Origin: Sphingomonas hylomeconis
GTDB taxonomy: Bacteria; Pseudomonadota; Alphaproteobacteria; Sphingomonadales; Sphingomonadaceae
NCBI RefSeq assembly: GCF_025370105.1
Contig: NZ_JANQBK010000003.1
Location: forward strand, 124,001 to 188,000
DNA length: 64,000 nucleotides
Reading direction: 5' to 3'
Below the pieces are notes generated by a model. The model did no database searches. It saw only the letters and a list, made by a program, of their open reading frames with translations, and had not been told where the DNA came from. Of this stretch, positions 35,480 to 42,765 are shown one piece after another. The number at the start of each line of letters is the position of its first letter. Position 1 is the first letter of the stretch. The position numbers were made by a program, and so were the translations under genes.

Positions 35480-36520
35480 ATGGCAACAATTGTCGATCCG
35501 CCGGGCAGGACGGCGGGCGTGGGGGGCGGCACGTTCGATCGCCCCGTCTTGCGGGAAAATCTCTGGCAGGTGACGGACGGCGCGCCGACCGCGTTCGTCG
35601 AGACGGTAGATGGATGTTTCGAAGTGGCGACCGCGCAGGCGCTCGCCTTTCTGCGCATCCGCCCGCATTGCACGCCGCATAACGACATTGCCGAGATTGC
35701 CGTACGCAGCGGCGCCGCGGTGACGGAGGTGGCCGCCATGCTGGCCGCGCTCGACGGGATCGGGCTGATCGCGGATCGCACGGCACCCGGGCCCGCGCCG
35801 GATAACGTGGCGGTGCTCGATCGGCTCGAGCGGCTGATTGCCTTATGGGCGGGCGAACTCGCGCGCGACTTCATTGGCAACGCGCTTGCCGAGGAAGCGC
35901 TGCCGCGCGCCGTGCTGGTCGGCTGGTTGCTCGAAACCTATCATTACGTACGTGATTTCCCCGAAGCGATCGCGGTCGCGGCGCATGCCGCGCCGGAAGG
36001 TGCGCTCAAAAGCCTGCTCGCGCGCTATGCCGCGGAGGAGCGCGGGCACGAGCGCTTCGTGCTCGCGGCGCTGGGCAATCTCGGTCTGTCGCCGGCGGAA
36101 GTCACCGCGAGCCGGCCGCTGGTGGCGACACGGCTGATCGGCCTGCTGATGCGCGAACTGTTCGAAGCGGCACCGGCAGCGGCGCTGCTGATGGCGGCCA
36201 TGGTCGAGGCCCAGGACGTGCCCGAGGCGGAGATCCAGGCCTTCCAGGCCGAGGTCGAGGCGCGCTACGCACTGCCGCTGGCCGCGCTTGCGCCCTATTT
36301 CGAGCATCAGGCGATCGATGCGCAGCTCGGCCATCAGCGGCTGTTCGCGGATCATCGCGCACTGATCGACACCGGCGACGCGGCGGCGCTCGACTGGATG
36401 GTCGACAAGCTCCACGACCTCAAGCACGCCTTCGATCTGCAGACGATCGAGATAAAACGCTATTATGGCGGCCTCGGCGCCTATGTGCCGCGCCAGCCGA
36501 TGCGGCTGGCGGCGCTGTAA
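35480..36520 (+). CDS. RRE-like domain fused to heme-oxygenase-like (PqqC/HDO) iron protein
   Basis: 346 residues. Residues about 30-100 look like a PqqD-type winged helix, the RiPP recognition element fold (VDGCFEVATAQALAFLRIRP, then DIAEIAVRSGAAVTEVAAMLAALDGIGLI). Residues about 120-335 form an all-helical PqqC/TenA/heme-oxygenase-like domain with candidate metal ligands in ETYHYVRDFPEAI, YAAEERGHERFVLAAL and EHQAIDAQLGHQRLF. Such heme-oxygenase-like diiron proteins carry out oxidative chemistry on peptides or small molecules. The stop overlaps the CmoA-like start (TAATG). Substrate unknown; a peptide is suggested by the RRE-like domain and context. Confidence 0.72.
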   Translation: MATIVDPPGRTAGVGGGTFDRPVLRENLWQVTDGAPTAFVETVDGCFEVATAQALAFLRIRPHCTPHNDIAEIAVRSGAAVTEVAAMLAALDGIGLIADRTAPGPAPDNVAVLDRLERLIALWAGELARDFIGNALAEEALPRAVLVGWLLETYHYVRDFPEAIAVAAHAAPEGALKSLLARYAAEERGHERFVLAALGNLGLSPAEVTASRPLVATRLIGLLMRELFEAAPAAALLMAAMVEAQDVPEAEIQAFQAEVEARYALPLAALAPYFEHQAIDAQLGHQRLFADHRALIDTGDAAALDWMVDKLHDLKHAFDLQTIEIKRYYGGLGAYVPRQPMRLAAL

Positions 36521-37299
36521 TGGCGACGCAGGCAGCCGATCCGGCGCTGTGCGGCGACGATATCGCGATGCCGCCGGCACGCTGGAACTTCGGCGGCAAG
36601 GTGCCGGGCAAGTTCGTCGCGCATGCCCGGCGCTCGATCCCCTATTATGACGATAGCCACGAACTGATCGCCCGGATCAGCGATCACTTCGTCTCGGCGG
36701 GCTCGACCTGCTACGATCTCGGATCATCGACCGGGCACTTGCTGCGCCTGCTCGCCGCACGGCATCCGCCGAGCGTGCGCTGGATTGGCATCGACTGCGA
36801 ACCCGCGATGGTGCGTGAGGCGGAAGCGACGACAGCGAATGCGACAGCAGACGGCGGCGATGTGCGCGTGCGCCTGGCCGGCCGCGATGCGCCGGGCGGT
36901 ATTATCTTCGTCGAAGGCGACATCGCCGACCATGGCTATGAGCCGGCCGACCTGATCATCGCCTATTACACGCTGCAGTTCATCCCACCGCGGCAGCGCC
37001 AGGCGCTGGTCGATCGGCTCTATGCCAGCCTCAACTGGGGCGGGGCCCTGCTGCTGTTCGAAAAGGTCCGCGGCCCCGACGCGCGCTTTCAGGATATCGC
37101 CAGCGCGCTCTACACCGAGCTGAAGCTCGACCACGGCTATTCGGCCGAGGAGATCCTCGCCAAGAGCCGCAGCCTCAAGGGCGTGCTCGAGCCCTTCTCG
37201 ACCGCGGGCAATCTCGCGCTGCTGCACCGCGCCGGCTTTGTCGACGTGATGACCGTGTTCAAATATGTCTGTTTCGAAGGTTTCCTGGCGATCCGCTGA
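36520..37299 (+). CDS. CmoA-like (carboxy-SAM synthase family) methyltransferase
   Basis: 259 residues. The order of motifs follows CmoA closely: VPGKFVAHARRSIPYYDDSHELI, SAM motif I YDLGSSTGHLLRLLA, FVEGDIADHGYEPADLIIAYYTLQFIPPRQRQALVDRLYASLNWGGALLLFEKV, then GYSAEEILAKSRSLKGVLEPFS and LLHRAGF. CmoA turns SAM and prephenate into carboxy-SAM for tRNA wobble uridine. Here the gene lies away from cmoB, inside a peptide-modification locus, so it could supply carboxymethyl groups or act as an ordinary methyltransferase. An arginine is present in the KSRSL segment near the carboxylate-binding Arg of CmoA, but is shifted by one in an ungapped alignment. Confidence 0.75.
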   Translation: MATQAADPALCGDDIAMPPARWNFGGKVPGKFVAHARRSIPYYDDSHELIARISDHFVSAGSTCYDLGSSTGHLLRLLAARHPPSVRWIGIDCEPAMVREAEATTANATADGGDVRVRLAGRDAPGGIIFVEGDIADHGYEPADLIIAYYTLQFIPPRQRQALVDRLYASLNWGGALLLFEKVRGPDARFQDIASALYTELKLDHGYSAEEILAKSRSLKGVLEPFSTAGNLALLHRAGFVDVMTVFKYVCFEGFLAIR

Positions 37300-38227
37300 G
37301 CCGGCCGCGCTGCTCGATCTTGCCGCCTATCAGCGCCTGATCGGGCTCGATGGGTTCGCGCCGCTGCCCGGCGTGCCCGATTGCGAGCTGTGCGGCGCGG
37401 CGGAGGCCGTGGCGGTGCGCGATACGGTGCGTGTCAGCAAGGCGGTGACGGCGCGCCTTGCGACGCGGTGCTGCCGCTGTTGCGGGTTGCTGTTCCAGTC
37501 GCCGCGCTTCGAGCCAGCATTCTACGCGGCCTATTATGCGCAGACCTATCGCCATCTGGTCGGGTGGGGCGCAGCGCCCGACCCGGCCTATGTCGCCGAC
37601 CAGATCGCGCGCGGCGCGGCCTTGCGCCGCTATTTGGCGCCGTGGCTGCCACGCGCCGGTCGGTTGCTCGATATCGGCTGCGGGGCGGGTGGCATGATGG
37701 TCGATTTCCGTGACCATGGCTGGGCGGTGCGCGGGATCGAGCCCGACCGCGCCGCGGCCGCGCATGCCGCGACGGCGCTGCGGCTCGACGTGATCGCGTG
37801 CGACGCCGAGGTCGCGGAATTGCCGCCGGCCGCGTTCGACCTGATCGTGATCGCCGGCTCGCTCGAACATGTCGCCGCGCCGACGCCGGTGCTGGCGCGC
37901 TGCCACGATGCCACCGCGCCCGGCGGGTTGCTGCTGCTCGAAGCACATGGCCTGGGCCAGGCGGCCTGTCTCGGCGCGATCGGGCACAATCATCGGCGCC
38001 TGTTCACCGGCACCACGTTCCGGCTCCTGATGCTGCGGCACGGCTGGGATCCGCTATGGGTCACCGATCGGCCGATCTGCGGGCCGACTCGCCCGGGCAG
38101 CGTCTTCGCGCTTGGTCGCAAGGCGGTGGCGGCGGCGCCAGGAGTGCTGGACGCGACGATCGCACGCGGGCTGCGCGACACGCTGCAGGAGACGCGCGCA
38201 CGACTGGACCGGCTCGGCATCGGTTAG
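37265..38227 (+). CDS. Class I SAM methyltransferase with N-terminal zinc-ribbon-like segment
   Basis: 320 residues, overlapping the CmoA-like gene by 35 bp. Residues about 38-80 contain CELCG and, about 30 residues on, CCRCCG, a CxxC...CxxC zinc-ribbon-like arrangement seen in C-methyltransferases of sugar and natural-product pathways. SAM motif I is LLDIGCGAGGMMVDF near residue 138, motif II region AAFDLIVIAGSLEHV, then APGGLLLLEAHG. Likely methylates a product of this locus. Final gene of the first operon; the cupin gene follows convergently 9 bp later. Confidence 0.8.
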   Translation: MSVSKVSWRSAEPAALLDLAAYQRLIGLDGFAPLPGVPDCELCGAAEAVAVRDTVRVSKAVTARLATRCCRCCGLLFQSPRFEPAFYAAYYAQTYRHLVGWGAAPDPAYVADQIARGAALRRYLAPWLPRAGRLLDIGCGAGGMMVDFRDHGWAVRGIEPDRAAAAHAATALRLDVIACDAEVAELPPAAFDLIVIAGSLEHVAAPTPVLARCHDATAPGGLLLLEAHGLGQAACLGAIGHNHRRLFTGTTFRLLMLRHGWDPLWVTDRPICGPTRPGSVFALGRKAVAAAPGVLDATIARGLRDTLQETRARLDRLGIG

Positions 38228-38236
38228 CGCGGCGCG

Positions 38237-38569
38237 CTAATCGACGATGAACAGCGAGGCGCCTTCCGCCGACGCCGAGCGATGCGCGGCATCACCGAAA
38301 TCGGACACCTGATAACTCATACCCGGCGTCAGCCGAAAACGCCGGCCGTCGCGCAGCTCGGTCTCGAGCACGCCGCCGAGCACGAGCAGGATATGCCCGC
38401 GATCGCACCAGTGATCGGCCAGATAGCCCGGGCTGTATTCGACCATGCGGATGCGCACGTCGCCGAGCATCAGCGTGCGCCACGTGGCGTGTCCGGTTTC
38501 GCCGGGATGGTGCGTGGGTGTCAGCGCCGCCCAATCGGTGACGGTGAGCGGCATTTGCGCGAGCTTCAT
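38237..38569 (-). CDS. Small cupin (DHCW-motif-like)
   Basis: 110-residue single-domain cupin. The metal/ligand region reads YLADHWCDRGHILLVLGG, close to the family described as DHCW-motif cupins, and the second cupin motif is LTPGMSYQVSDFG. It lies on the opposite strand between the two operons of the RiPP-like locus and shares the 268-bp intergenic region with the cysteine-heptad peptide gene. Role unknown; binding or epimerisation of a small molecule is possible. Confidence 0.75.
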   Translation of the reverse strand: MKLAQMPLTVTDWAALTPTHHPGETGHATWRTLMLGDVRIRMVEYSPGYLADHWCDRGHILLVLGGVLETELRDGRRFRLTPGMSYQVSDFGDAAHRSASAEGASLFIVD

Positions 38570-38837
38570 TACGCTCTCCTTGGGCAGGCCGGCGCCGATC
38601 CATAATGGCTACGGCACATGCCATGTAGAGCGATAATGGATCAAACTGATTTTGACTAAAACTGTCCATTTTCTATTCTACGTGTACCAAGGCTCGTTGA
38701 GCATATCGCTGGCGTTGGCAGAACATGTTCTATGTTCCATTGTCTATTGGTAGCGGGGCGCAACGAGATTGGTCGGGGGCGATTGCCGGATGGGTCCGCC
38801 GATCGCCGGAATTACTGTATTTTGGGAGATCAGTGCC
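38570..38837 (+). promoter_or_regulatory. Divergent promoter region of the precursor gene
   Basis: 268 bp, AT-rich between 38630 and 38750. A good sigma70-type promoter reads TTGACT (38652-38657), 16 bp, TATTCT (38674-38679), giving a leader of about 150 nt before ATG 38838. A perfect 12-bp palindrome AGAACATGTTCT occupies 38720-38731. A 13-bp direct repeat TCCATT(T/G)TCTATT occurs at 38665-38677 and 38736-38748. These suggest regulated transcription of the peptide operon, with the palindrome located in the transcribed leader. Confidence 0.5.
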
Positions 38838-39134
38838 ATGACCGGGGATGTAAAGCCGCTCTCAGTGCATGCCGCCGCGGCCGATGCCGCCGCGAAATGC
38901 GCTGCCAATGCCGCGCAATGCGCCGCCAATGCTGCGCGCTGTGCGGCCACCGCGGCGAAATGCGCCGCCACCGCAGCCGCCGCCAAATGCGCCGCGACCG
39001 CGGCGAGATGCGCGGCGACCGCCGCCAAATGCGCGGCGACGGCGGCGCGCTGCGCCGCGGCACCGCGCTGTGCTGTCGATCCGCGCTGTGCGGTGGATCC
39101 GCGCTGCGCGCCGGATCCGAAGTGCGCGCAATAG
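38838..39134 (+). CDS. Cysteine-heptad repeat peptide, candidate RiPP precursor
   Basis: 98 residues from ATG 38838 (GGGAGA about 9 bp upstream). A short leader (MTGDVKPLSVHAAAADAAAK) precedes 12 cysteines at 21, 28, 35, 42, 51, 58, 65, 72, 78, 84, 90 and 96. Spacing is seven for most of the array (CAANAAQ, CAATAAK, CAATAAR), nine once, then six in the tail (CAVDPR twice, CAPDPK). Every cysteine is preceded by K, R or Q. The residues are alanine-rich, so in a helix the cysteines would line one face. No signal peptide. It directly precedes a DUF692/MNIO gene (70-bp gap) and its partner, families known to modify cysteine-containing peptides. I do not recognise the peptide family. Confidence 0.8.
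   Translation: MTGDVKPLSVHAAAADAAAKCAANAAQCAANAARCAATAAKCAATAAAAKCAATAARCAATAAKCAATAARCAAAPRCAVDPRCAVDPRCAPDPKCAQ
38898..39128 (+). repeat. 21-nt tandem coding repeats of the cysteine peptide
   Basis: Tandem units of 21 nt (one of 27) encoding C-A-A-T/N-A-A-K/R/Q, followed by four 18-nt units encoding C-A-x-x-P-K/R. Codons differ between copies (TGC/TGT, GCC/GCG/GCT, AAA/AGA/CGC), so the array is conserved at protein level better than at DNA level, as expected for selection on the amino acid pattern. Confidence 0.85.
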
Positions 39135-39204
39135 GCCGCAGCGCGGAAGGCTGACGCCGCGCGCCGATTGGTGTGCGGCGGATCGGGAAGGAGGAGGAGG
39201 GGCG

Positions 39205-40125
39205 ATGAGCGTGCCGCGCCTGGGTGTTGGGCTGCAATTCAATCCGGAGCTCGTCGGCTGGTTCCCCTTCCTCGCGCAGCCGCTCGACGCGGTCGAGATC
39301 CTGTTCGATGCGGTGATGGCGCCGCTCGACGGGCCGGGCCTGCTGTCGCCGCGCGCCACCGCCTTGCTCGGCCCGGTCGCGGCGCAATTTCCGCTGACCG
39401 GCCATTCCAATTACGGTGGCGATTTCGGCTTCGCGCCGCTCGACGGCACCGCCGCGGTCCGCCGTCACGTACCGCTGGCCCGCGCCATCGGCGTGCCCTG
39501 GGTGTCGAACCATTGCTTCTACAGCGATGCCTCCTGGTCCGATGTGTGGAGCAGCCCGGTGCAATTTTCCGAGGCCGAAGCGGTGCGGCTGGCGGGCCGC
39601 GCGCGGGCGCTACAGGATCTGTACGGCGTGCCGCTCGGGCATGAGAATGCGGCCTATTACCGCACCTGCCCGGGCAGCGACATGACCGAGCAGGCGTTCC
39701 TCGCCCGGCTGGTCGAGTTGTCCGGTACCTATCTCCATCTCGATCTGCACAATCTCTACGCCAATGCGCTCAATCACGGCCGCGCCGGCTATTCGGTCGA
39801 ACGCTTCCTCGACGGCATTCCGCTCGATCGGGTGATCTCGATTCATATGGCGGGCGGGCGCTGGATCGAGCAGCAATATCACGATCTGCACGATACGGCG
39901 GTGCCCGATCCGGTGTGGGACCTGCTCGACGAGGTACTCGCCCGCAGCCGCCCGGGGGCGGTGATCCTGGAATATGAGACGACGGCGTTGCGCGCGGGCG
40001 ATGAGGCGCTCGATCCGCTGCGTACGACCGAGCTGATCCTTGCCGATCTCGATCGCGCCCGCGCCACCTGGGATCGCGCCTATGGCCCGTACAGCCGCCG
40101 CACCACGCTGCGCGAGGCGGCATGA
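39205..40125 (+). CDS. DUF692 / MNIO (MbnB-TglH-like) iron-dependent peptide-modifying enzyme
   Basis: 306 residues with a strong GGAGGAGGAGGGG before ATG 39205. TIM-barrel multinuclear non-heme iron oxidase family. Matching metal-site segments: GHSNYGGDFGF, SNHCFYS, GHENAAYY, LDLHNLYANALNHG, ISIHMAGG and ILEYET. Family members (MbnB, TglH, bufferin enzymes) use two or three irons and oxygen to rearrange or excise carbons at cysteine residues of a precursor peptide, with help of a partner protein. Partner gene overlaps by 4 bp and a cysteine-rich peptide gene lies 70 bp upstream, so that peptide is the expected substrate. Confidence 0.9.
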   Translation: MSVPRLGVGLQFNPELVGWFPFLAQPLDAVEILFDAVMAPLDGPGLLSPRATALLGPVAAQFPLTGHSNYGGDFGFAPLDGTAAVRRHVPLARAIGVPWVSNHCFYSDASWSDVWSSPVQFSEAEAVRLAGRARALQDLYGVPLGHENAAYYRTCPGSDMTEQAFLARLVELSGTYLHLDLHNLYANALNHGRAGYSVERFLDGIPLDRVISIHMAGGRWIEQQYHDLHDTAVPDPVWDLLDEVLARSRPGAVILEYETTALRAGDEALDPLRTTELILADLDRARATWDRAYGPYSRRTTLREAA

Positions 40126-40997
40126 ACGCGCGGCAGGTCTGGCACACCTGGCGGCGTATATTGGCCGACGACGATCTTGTCGCGCATGTCAGCGACCTGG
40201 CCGCGCAACCCGCTGGAGCGCGCGCGGCGCTGGCGCCCCCTGCGCAAGCGATCCTCGACGATTATGCCGGCACGCCGCTGGCCACCGCGACGAACATCGG
40301 CATGTACCGACGCGGCCTGACGCGTAACGCGCTCGGCACGCTCAGCCTCGTGCCGCTCACCCGGCACCTGCTGTTCATGACCGATCTGGATATCGACACG
40401 GTTGCCGAACGCTTCGTCGCGACGAGCGGCTATCGCGATTTCGGGCCCAATTTCTGGGAATCTTCTGGGGCATTCGTCGCTTTCCTCGCGACCTTGCCGG
40501 AATTTGCGCACCCGGCATGGCAGGATGCGACGGCGCTCGATGCCGCGACCGTGGCACTGGCGCGGCGCCTCGGCCGTAATGCGCCCCCTAATTGGCCTGG
40601 CGATCGTGCCGCACCGTCAGCGGTGACGGCGGCGACCCAGATCGCGGCCAATCCCGCCGCCGCGATCGTCGCGTCGCGGCACGATCTGAGCGGCTGGATC
40701 AAACATCCGCAGGATTTCGACCCTGGCAATCTGCCGCCCGCGGAGCCGAGCTTCTGGCTGGTCTATTTTGCGACCGCCGAATCGACGCCGGCCTATGTGC
40801 AACTGTCCGAACGCGCGGCGCAGCTGATGACGCTGCTCGCCACGCCGTGCCGCGCGTCCGATGCGGCGGCGGCGCTGGGCGTGCCGATCGCGCAAGTGCT
40901 CGACATCGTCGCGGCGCTGTCGGAGCTCGGCATGGTCGGCGTCGCGGACGAGCCGGTGCGGTCTGCGATGCCGGCCGATGCGCCGCTGCTGGCATGA
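40122..40997 (+). CDS. MNIO partner protein (HvfC/MbnC-like) with wHTH-type C-terminus
   Basis: 291 residues, start overlapping the MNIO stop. The N-terminal 160 residues resemble the helical HvfC/BufC/DUF2063-type partner (MYRRGLTRNALGTLSLVPLTRHLL, SGAFVAFLATLPEFAHPAWQDATALDAATVALAR). The C-terminal part (about 225-275: LSERAAQLMTLLATPCRASDAAAALGVPIAQVLDIVAALSELGM) looks like a PqqD-type winged helix able to bind a leader peptide. It probably presents the precursor to the iron enzyme. Sequence similarity judged by eye, so the family name is tentative. Confidence 0.72.
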   Translation: MNARQVWHTWRRILADDDLVAHVSDLAAQPAGARAALAPPAQAILDDYAGTPLATATNIGMYRRGLTRNALGTLSLVPLTRHLLFMTDLDIDTVAERFVATSGYRDFGPNFWESSGAFVAFLATLPEFAHPAWQDATALDAATVALARRLGRNAPPNWPGDRAAPSAVTAATQIAANPAAAIVASRHDLSGWIKHPQDFDPGNLPPAEPSFWLVYFATAESTPAYVQLSERAAQLMTLLATPCRASDAAAALGVPIAQVLDIVAALSELGMVGVADEPVRSAMPADAPLLA

Positions 40998-42751
40998 GCG
41001 GCTTCGCGCCCGTTGCGACGTGCGCGCGACCTAGCGTGCCTGTCGTCGATCCGGGGGGCGTGCTGCTCGATCCGGCGGTCGAACTGCTCGACAGCGTAGT
41101 CGCCGGCTATCGCCTGATGGTGCATGACGAGCTCGAAACGGCGCTGGCGATCCCGCCCGGCGAGGGCCTGCTCGATCTGGTCGCCGACCTCACCGCCGGG
41201 CCGGTGGCGCGTGCGACCCTGTACGCGCGCTATGCCGATCCCGCGCTGGTCGACCGGGTCGTCGACGGCCTGATCGACGCCGGCTTCGCGGCTGCGGGCG
41301 ATGCGCCGCTAGCGTCACGCGCGTGGCAGGAAAAGCGCCGCGTCGCACGTGCACGGCACGACGCCGCGCGGCGCCGCCTCGTCACGATCGATCTCGATGC
41401 AGCGCGGGCGGATCAGGCCATTGATGCCCTCGGCGGCGAGCCGATTCCGCCAGAGCTGGTGTTGCGGTGCGCGCGGCTTGCCGATCACGCCGATCGGATT
41501 GCGCGGCTGGCGGCGCGGCGCCGGGCGGGCCAAGTGCGGCTGTACGACAGCACGATCCGGACCCGCGACCTCAGGGATGCGGCGTCTTCAAGCTATGCCA
41601 TCCTGGCGCTCGGCGCGGCGGTGGTGGTGGAGGACGTGGCTTGGCCGGCGCCTGCCGCGGCGATACCGGGGCTAGCGGATCTGACCGGCCGGTGCATTGC
41701 GGTGCACGTGGCGATGGCGCCGGGCAGCGACCTGCGCGAGACGATGGACCGGGCCGGCGCCTGGGCGTCGGCGGCGGGCATTTCGGGGCTGCGCCTGCGG
41801 CTCGATCTGGCCACGTTCTGGCCAACCGGCGGGGCGTCGGATGCCGATTTCGCCGCGCTCTTCGCCGATCTGGAAGCGCTCGAAGCCTGCGTCGGCGACG
41901 TGCTCATAGAAAATCTGCCGAGCGACGAGATGTTGCTCGGTGCCGCCCCGGCTCCCCCGCGCGGCGCGGAAAGCGACCTGCTCCGCCGCTTCCGCCGCGC
42001 CTATCTGCGCTGGCGCATTCCCTATCTCAAGGCCTGTGAGGGCGACAATCTGTGGAGCCAGATCCCCGAGGTGGAAGACAAATTGGTGCGGCTGGAGGAT
42101 GATCTGCTGCCCAATCATCCGGAATTGCTTGGCCTTGGGCGGGGCAGCCGGGTGGTGGATGTGTGCGGTGGGCTTGGTCGTGTCGCGCGGCGCCTGTCGG
42201 CGTTGGTCGGGCCCGAAGGATTGATCGTCTCGATCGAGATGCTGCGGCTGCTGAGCGCACGCGCCCGCGATTTCGCGACCGCGCGCGGCTTCACCAATCT
42301 GAGCTTCCGTCCCGGGCTCGCGCAGCGGCTGCCGCTGCCCGATGGGGCGATGGACGCGGCGGTCAACGAATGGACCGGTGCGATCTGGGAATTGGGCATC
42401 GGCCCGGCGATGCTGACCGAAATGGCGCGCGTCGTCCGGCCGGGCGGGCGGATCGCGGTGACGCATCGGCTCGTCCGCCTGCCATTGGCGCGGCTGGCCG
42501 AGCCGTGGGTGCAATATGACGCCATCGATGCGTGGATTCGCGCCGCCTTTGCCGCCGCCGATCTGCCGATCGTGGCCGAGCGCATCTGGGGCCAGATCGC
42601 CCCCAGCCTGATCGGCGAGACGGCGACATTGTGGCGCAAGCAATATGTCCGCAGCGTCGTCGATCCCTATGCCTTCACCTATGACAGCGAGGTCAATGCG
42701 GGGCGCAACGCCGACGTCTTCATCACCTTCATCGCGGAAAAGCCGCTGTAG
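40994..42751 (+). CDS. Fusion: wHTH + radical-SAM-remnant + SAM methyltransferase
   Basis: 585 residues from ATG 40994 (ATGA overlap). Residues about 55-100 resemble a winged helix (LLDLVADLTAGPVARATLYARYADPALVDRVVDGLIDAGF). Residues about 125-330 look like a radical SAM barrel: GGEPIPPELVLRCARLADHADRI mirrors the GGEP motif, and later strands (CIAVHVAMAPGSDLRETMDRAGAWASAAG, LRLRLDL) fit, but no CxxxCxxC cluster motif precedes it. Residues about 375-585 are a class I methyltransferase (VVDVCGGLGRVARRLSAL, LSFRPGLAQRLPLPDGAMDAAVNEW, VVRPGGRIAVTHRL). The barrel may serve as scaffold or SAM-binding remnant. The methyltransferase call is firm; the remnant call is tentative. Confidence 0.7.
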   Translation: MSGFAPVATCARPSVPVVDPGGVLLDPAVELLDSVVAGYRLMVHDELETALAIPPGEGLLDLVADLTAGPVARATLYARYADPALVDRVVDGLIDAGFAAAGDAPLASRAWQEKRRVARARHDAARRRLVTIDLDAARADQAIDALGGEPIPPELVLRCARLADHADRIARLAARRRAGQVRLYDSTIRTRDLRDAASSSYAILALGAAVVVEDVAWPAPAAAIPGLADLTGRCIAVHVAMAPGSDLRETMDRAGAWASAAGISGLRLRLDLATFWPTGGASDADFAALFADLEALEACVGDVLIENLPSDEMLLGAAPAPPRGAESDLLRRFRRAYLRWRIPYLKACEGDNLWSQIPEVEDKLVRLEDDLLPNHPELLGLGRGSRVVDVCGGLGRVARRLSALVGPEGLIVSIEMLRLLSARARDFATARGFTNLSFRPGLAQRLPLPDGAMDAAVNEWTGAIWELGIGPAMLTEMARVVRPGGRIAVTHRLVRLPLARLAEPWVQYDAIDAWIRAAFAAADLPIVAERIWGQIAPSLIGETATLWRKQYVRSVVDPYAFTYDSEVNAGRNADVFITFIAEKPL

Positions 42752-42765
42752 CCCGGGGGGAAGTC

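Noticed and set aside
38720..38731. AGAACATGTTCT as an SOS (LexA) box
   Set aside because: Resembles the Gram-positive GAAC-N4-GTTC box, but alphaproteobacterial LexA uses GTTC-N7-GTTC, which is not present; no SOS gene is adjacent.
38898..39128. Regular tandem repeats as a CRISPR array
   Set aside because: Units are 18-27 nt, contiguous, coding, with no spacers.
40592..40993. Upstream extension of the methyltransferase fusion
   Set aside because: Runs out of frame through the MNIO partner gene; ATG 40994 with ATGA overlap is the natural start.
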